Program-made: the position numbers and the translations under genes
The notes under the pieces: generated by a model
What the model was told of the DNA's origin: nothing
Seen by the model: only the letters and a program-made list of their open reading frames with translations
Database searches by the model: none
NCBI GenBank assembly: GCA_026713405.1
Contig: JAPOON010000048.1
Span: 1 to 15,282 of the forward strand
Direction: 5' to 3'
Source: Gammaproteobacteria bacterium
GTDB taxonomy: Bacteria > Pseudomonadota > Gammaproteobacteria > Pseudomonadales > Azotimanducaceae_A
Length of the DNA stretch: 15,282 nt
In this document: piece after piece, positions 14,865 through 15,282 of the stretch
Layout: the number at the start of each line of letters is the position of its first letter
Numbering within the stretch: position 1 is the first letter of the stretch

Positions 14865-15282
14865 ATGCGAAACCACTTTGAAACCGTCGGTGCCAGCATG
14901 GACGCATCCCGAACCCTCCCTGAACATCCTCTGGATCCATGCACCGCAGAGGAATTGGCTAGCGCCGCAGCCATACTGCGCGGCAGTGGGCGGTTGAGCG
15001 ACAAAGGCGCTTTTTCCTGTGGCTTTCTGCACGAACCACCGAAGGATGTTGTGCTTGGGTTTCAGCCAGGAAACCCTTTCGACCGCGAAGTTCGCCTGAT
15101 CGGGCACGACCCGGCGGAGAAGAAAAGTTTCGATGCCATCGTCTCCGTCACCCATGAAAAACTCGTCGAACTCACCTGGGTCGAAGACGGCCAGGCGCCC
15201 GTGTCCTTCGGCGACTATTTCCGGCTCCTCGACCTGATCGCCGAGAGCGAAGACTGGGCGGCTGCCCTGAAGAAACGGGGCA
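14865..15282 (+). CDS. Copper amine oxidase, N-terminal part (runs off right edge)
   Basis: The first 139 codons of a copper/topaquinone amine oxidase, which oxidatively deaminates primary amines to aldehyde, ammonia and H2O2. HPLDPCTAEELASAAAILR opens the N2 domain. FLHEPPKDVVLGFQPG, REVRLIGHDPAEKKSFDAIV and SVTHEKLVELTWVEDGQAPV are the standard N2/N3 elements. The segment ends near the family's usual position of LKKRG. The catalytic domain (topaquinone Tyr, Cu-binding His) lies beyond the window, so activity cannot be judged. The ATG at 14865 has GGAAGG 11 nt upstream; an ATG at 14898 is an alternative. No signal peptide is evident. In this setting putrescine, the product of aguA/aguB, or another primary amine is a plausible substrate (inference). 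Confidence 0.85.
   Translation, partial: MRNHFETVGASMDASRTLPEHPLDPCTAEELASAAAILRGSGRLSDKGAFSCGFLHEPPKDVVLGFQPGNPFDREVRLIGHDPAEKKSFDAIVSVTHEKLVELTWVEDGQAPVSFGDYFRLLDLIAESEDWAAALKKRG

Noticed and set aside
1..15282. CRISPR array, tRNA or rRNA genes
   Set aside because: No regularly spaced direct repeats of CRISPR length, no tRNA-like T-loop motif and no rRNA-like sequence were recognised on either strand.

Overview
The window looks like chromosomal DNA from a GC-rich Gram-negative bacterium, most likely an uncultured gammaproteobacterium. This rests on a proteobacterial TonB-dependent receptor, Sec and Tat export signals, purine-rich ribosome binding sites, an aguA/aguB pair and strong GC bias at third codon positions. 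The lineage is inferred from gene style, not from a marker gene.

Layout. Positions 1-480 hold broken insertion-sequence remains: the last codons of one transposase (+) and a 5'-truncated IS3-family orfB (-). Positions 773-6061 carry a plus-strand cluster: a secreted DUF1800 protein, a Tat-exported DUF1501 protein, a guanidino-modifying (arginine deiminase/DDAH-like) enzyme and an MFS transporter that overlaps it. Positions 6083-11651 carry a minus-strand cluster, in transcription order: aguB (N-carbamoylputrescine amidase), aguA (agmatine deiminase), a TonB-dependent receptor, a small c-type cytochrome, and a disrupted FAD amine oxidase whose signal peptide and body lie in different frames. 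Positions 11844-12767 encode an exported COG4798-type methyltransferase-like protein. An intergenic stretch with a CTGGAC repeat cluster follows, then a second MFS transporter (13242-14429) related to the first, an imperfect palindrome of about 110 nt (14463-14573), a possible gene remnant on the minus strand, and the first 139 codons of a copper amine oxidase that runs off the right edge.

How the genes could work together (inference). AguA and AguB convert agmatine to N-carbamoylputrescine and then putrescine. A copper amine oxidase, and formerly perhaps the FAD oxidase, could oxidise the resulting amine. The DDAH/arginine-deiminase-like enzyme would act on another guanidino substrate. The TonB receptor and the two related MFS carriers could bring substrates across the outer and inner membranes. 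This reads as a guanidino-compound/polyamine scavenging locus that has been partly eroded by deletion and IS activity. The individual enzyme families are well known; the combination with a TonB receptor, paired MFS carriers and a DUF1800/DUF1501 pair is the part most worth checking.
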